Source: SCUN01 sp964343975 (GTDB lineage: Bacteria > Acidobacteriota > Vicinamibacteria > Vicinamibacterales > SCN-69-37). From it: DNA of 14,232 nt. Shown here piece by piece: positions 14,231 through 14,232 of the stretch. Within the stretch, counting starts at the first letter, position 1; each line of letters begins with the position of its first letter. The translations under genes and the position numbers were made by a program. The notes under the pieces were generated by a model that saw only the letters and a list, made by a program, of their open reading frames with translations, was not told where the DNA came from and ran no database searches. The stretch covers positions 1 through 14,232 of the forward strand of contig CAYFLU010000084.1 of assembly GCA_964343975.1 (NCBI GenBank). The letters run 5' to 3'.

Positions 14231-14232
14231 GC

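Overview
The window is compact, GC-rich bacterial chromosome with ten protein genes (two touching the window edges). I see no tRNA, rRNA, transposase, phage gene or CRISPR array. The gene mix suggests Acidobacteriota, most likely a Vicinamibacteria-type (subgroup 6) soil bacterium: secreted M14-like and ACE-like (M2) peptidases, a Ser/Thr kinase fused to RDD membrane domains, a short VWFA-related protein, and gaps filled with short tandem repeats. The taxonomy is inference; no marker gene is present.

Layout. 1-624 (+): C-terminal end of a probable M14-type peptidase with a Gly/Ala-rich insert, followed by a strong intrinsic terminator. 797-4920 (+): a two-gene unit, a large membrane kinase whose stop overlaps (ATGA) the start of an FAD monooxygenase. 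4994-7309 (-): a family B DNA polymerase facing that unit. 7494-8569 (+): a two-gene unit, a pterin-4a-carbinolamine dehydratase overlapping (ATGA) a secreted VWFA-related protein. 8734-11882 (+): a two-gene unit, a MATE exporter overlapping (ATGA) an ACE-like M2 lipoprotein peptidase. 11866-12753 (-): rlmF, overlapping the end of the peptidase gene tail to tail by 17 bp. 13031-14230 (-): a secreted calcineurin-like metallophosphoesterase.

Two patterns stand out. First, the kinase appears to be an internal duplication: kinase plus RDD, then a pseudokinase (no HRD, DFG read as DWP) plus a degenerate RDD split by a helical loop of about 105 residues. Second, genes within a unit overlap by 4 bp, while four gaps between units carry short tandem-repeat arrays: a GTGGGAA family twice (637-696, 4906-4966), an ACACGGAG family organised into three 41-bp higher-order units (7347-7456), and a CGCACYNT family (8571-8693) that ends in a 16-bp perfect palindrome upstream of the MATE gene. 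One array supplies the last four codons and stop of the monooxygenase, so the arrays appear to be mobile or expanding sequence. I found no defence system or clearly new multi-gene system; the kinase architecture and the repeat arrays are the best leads.
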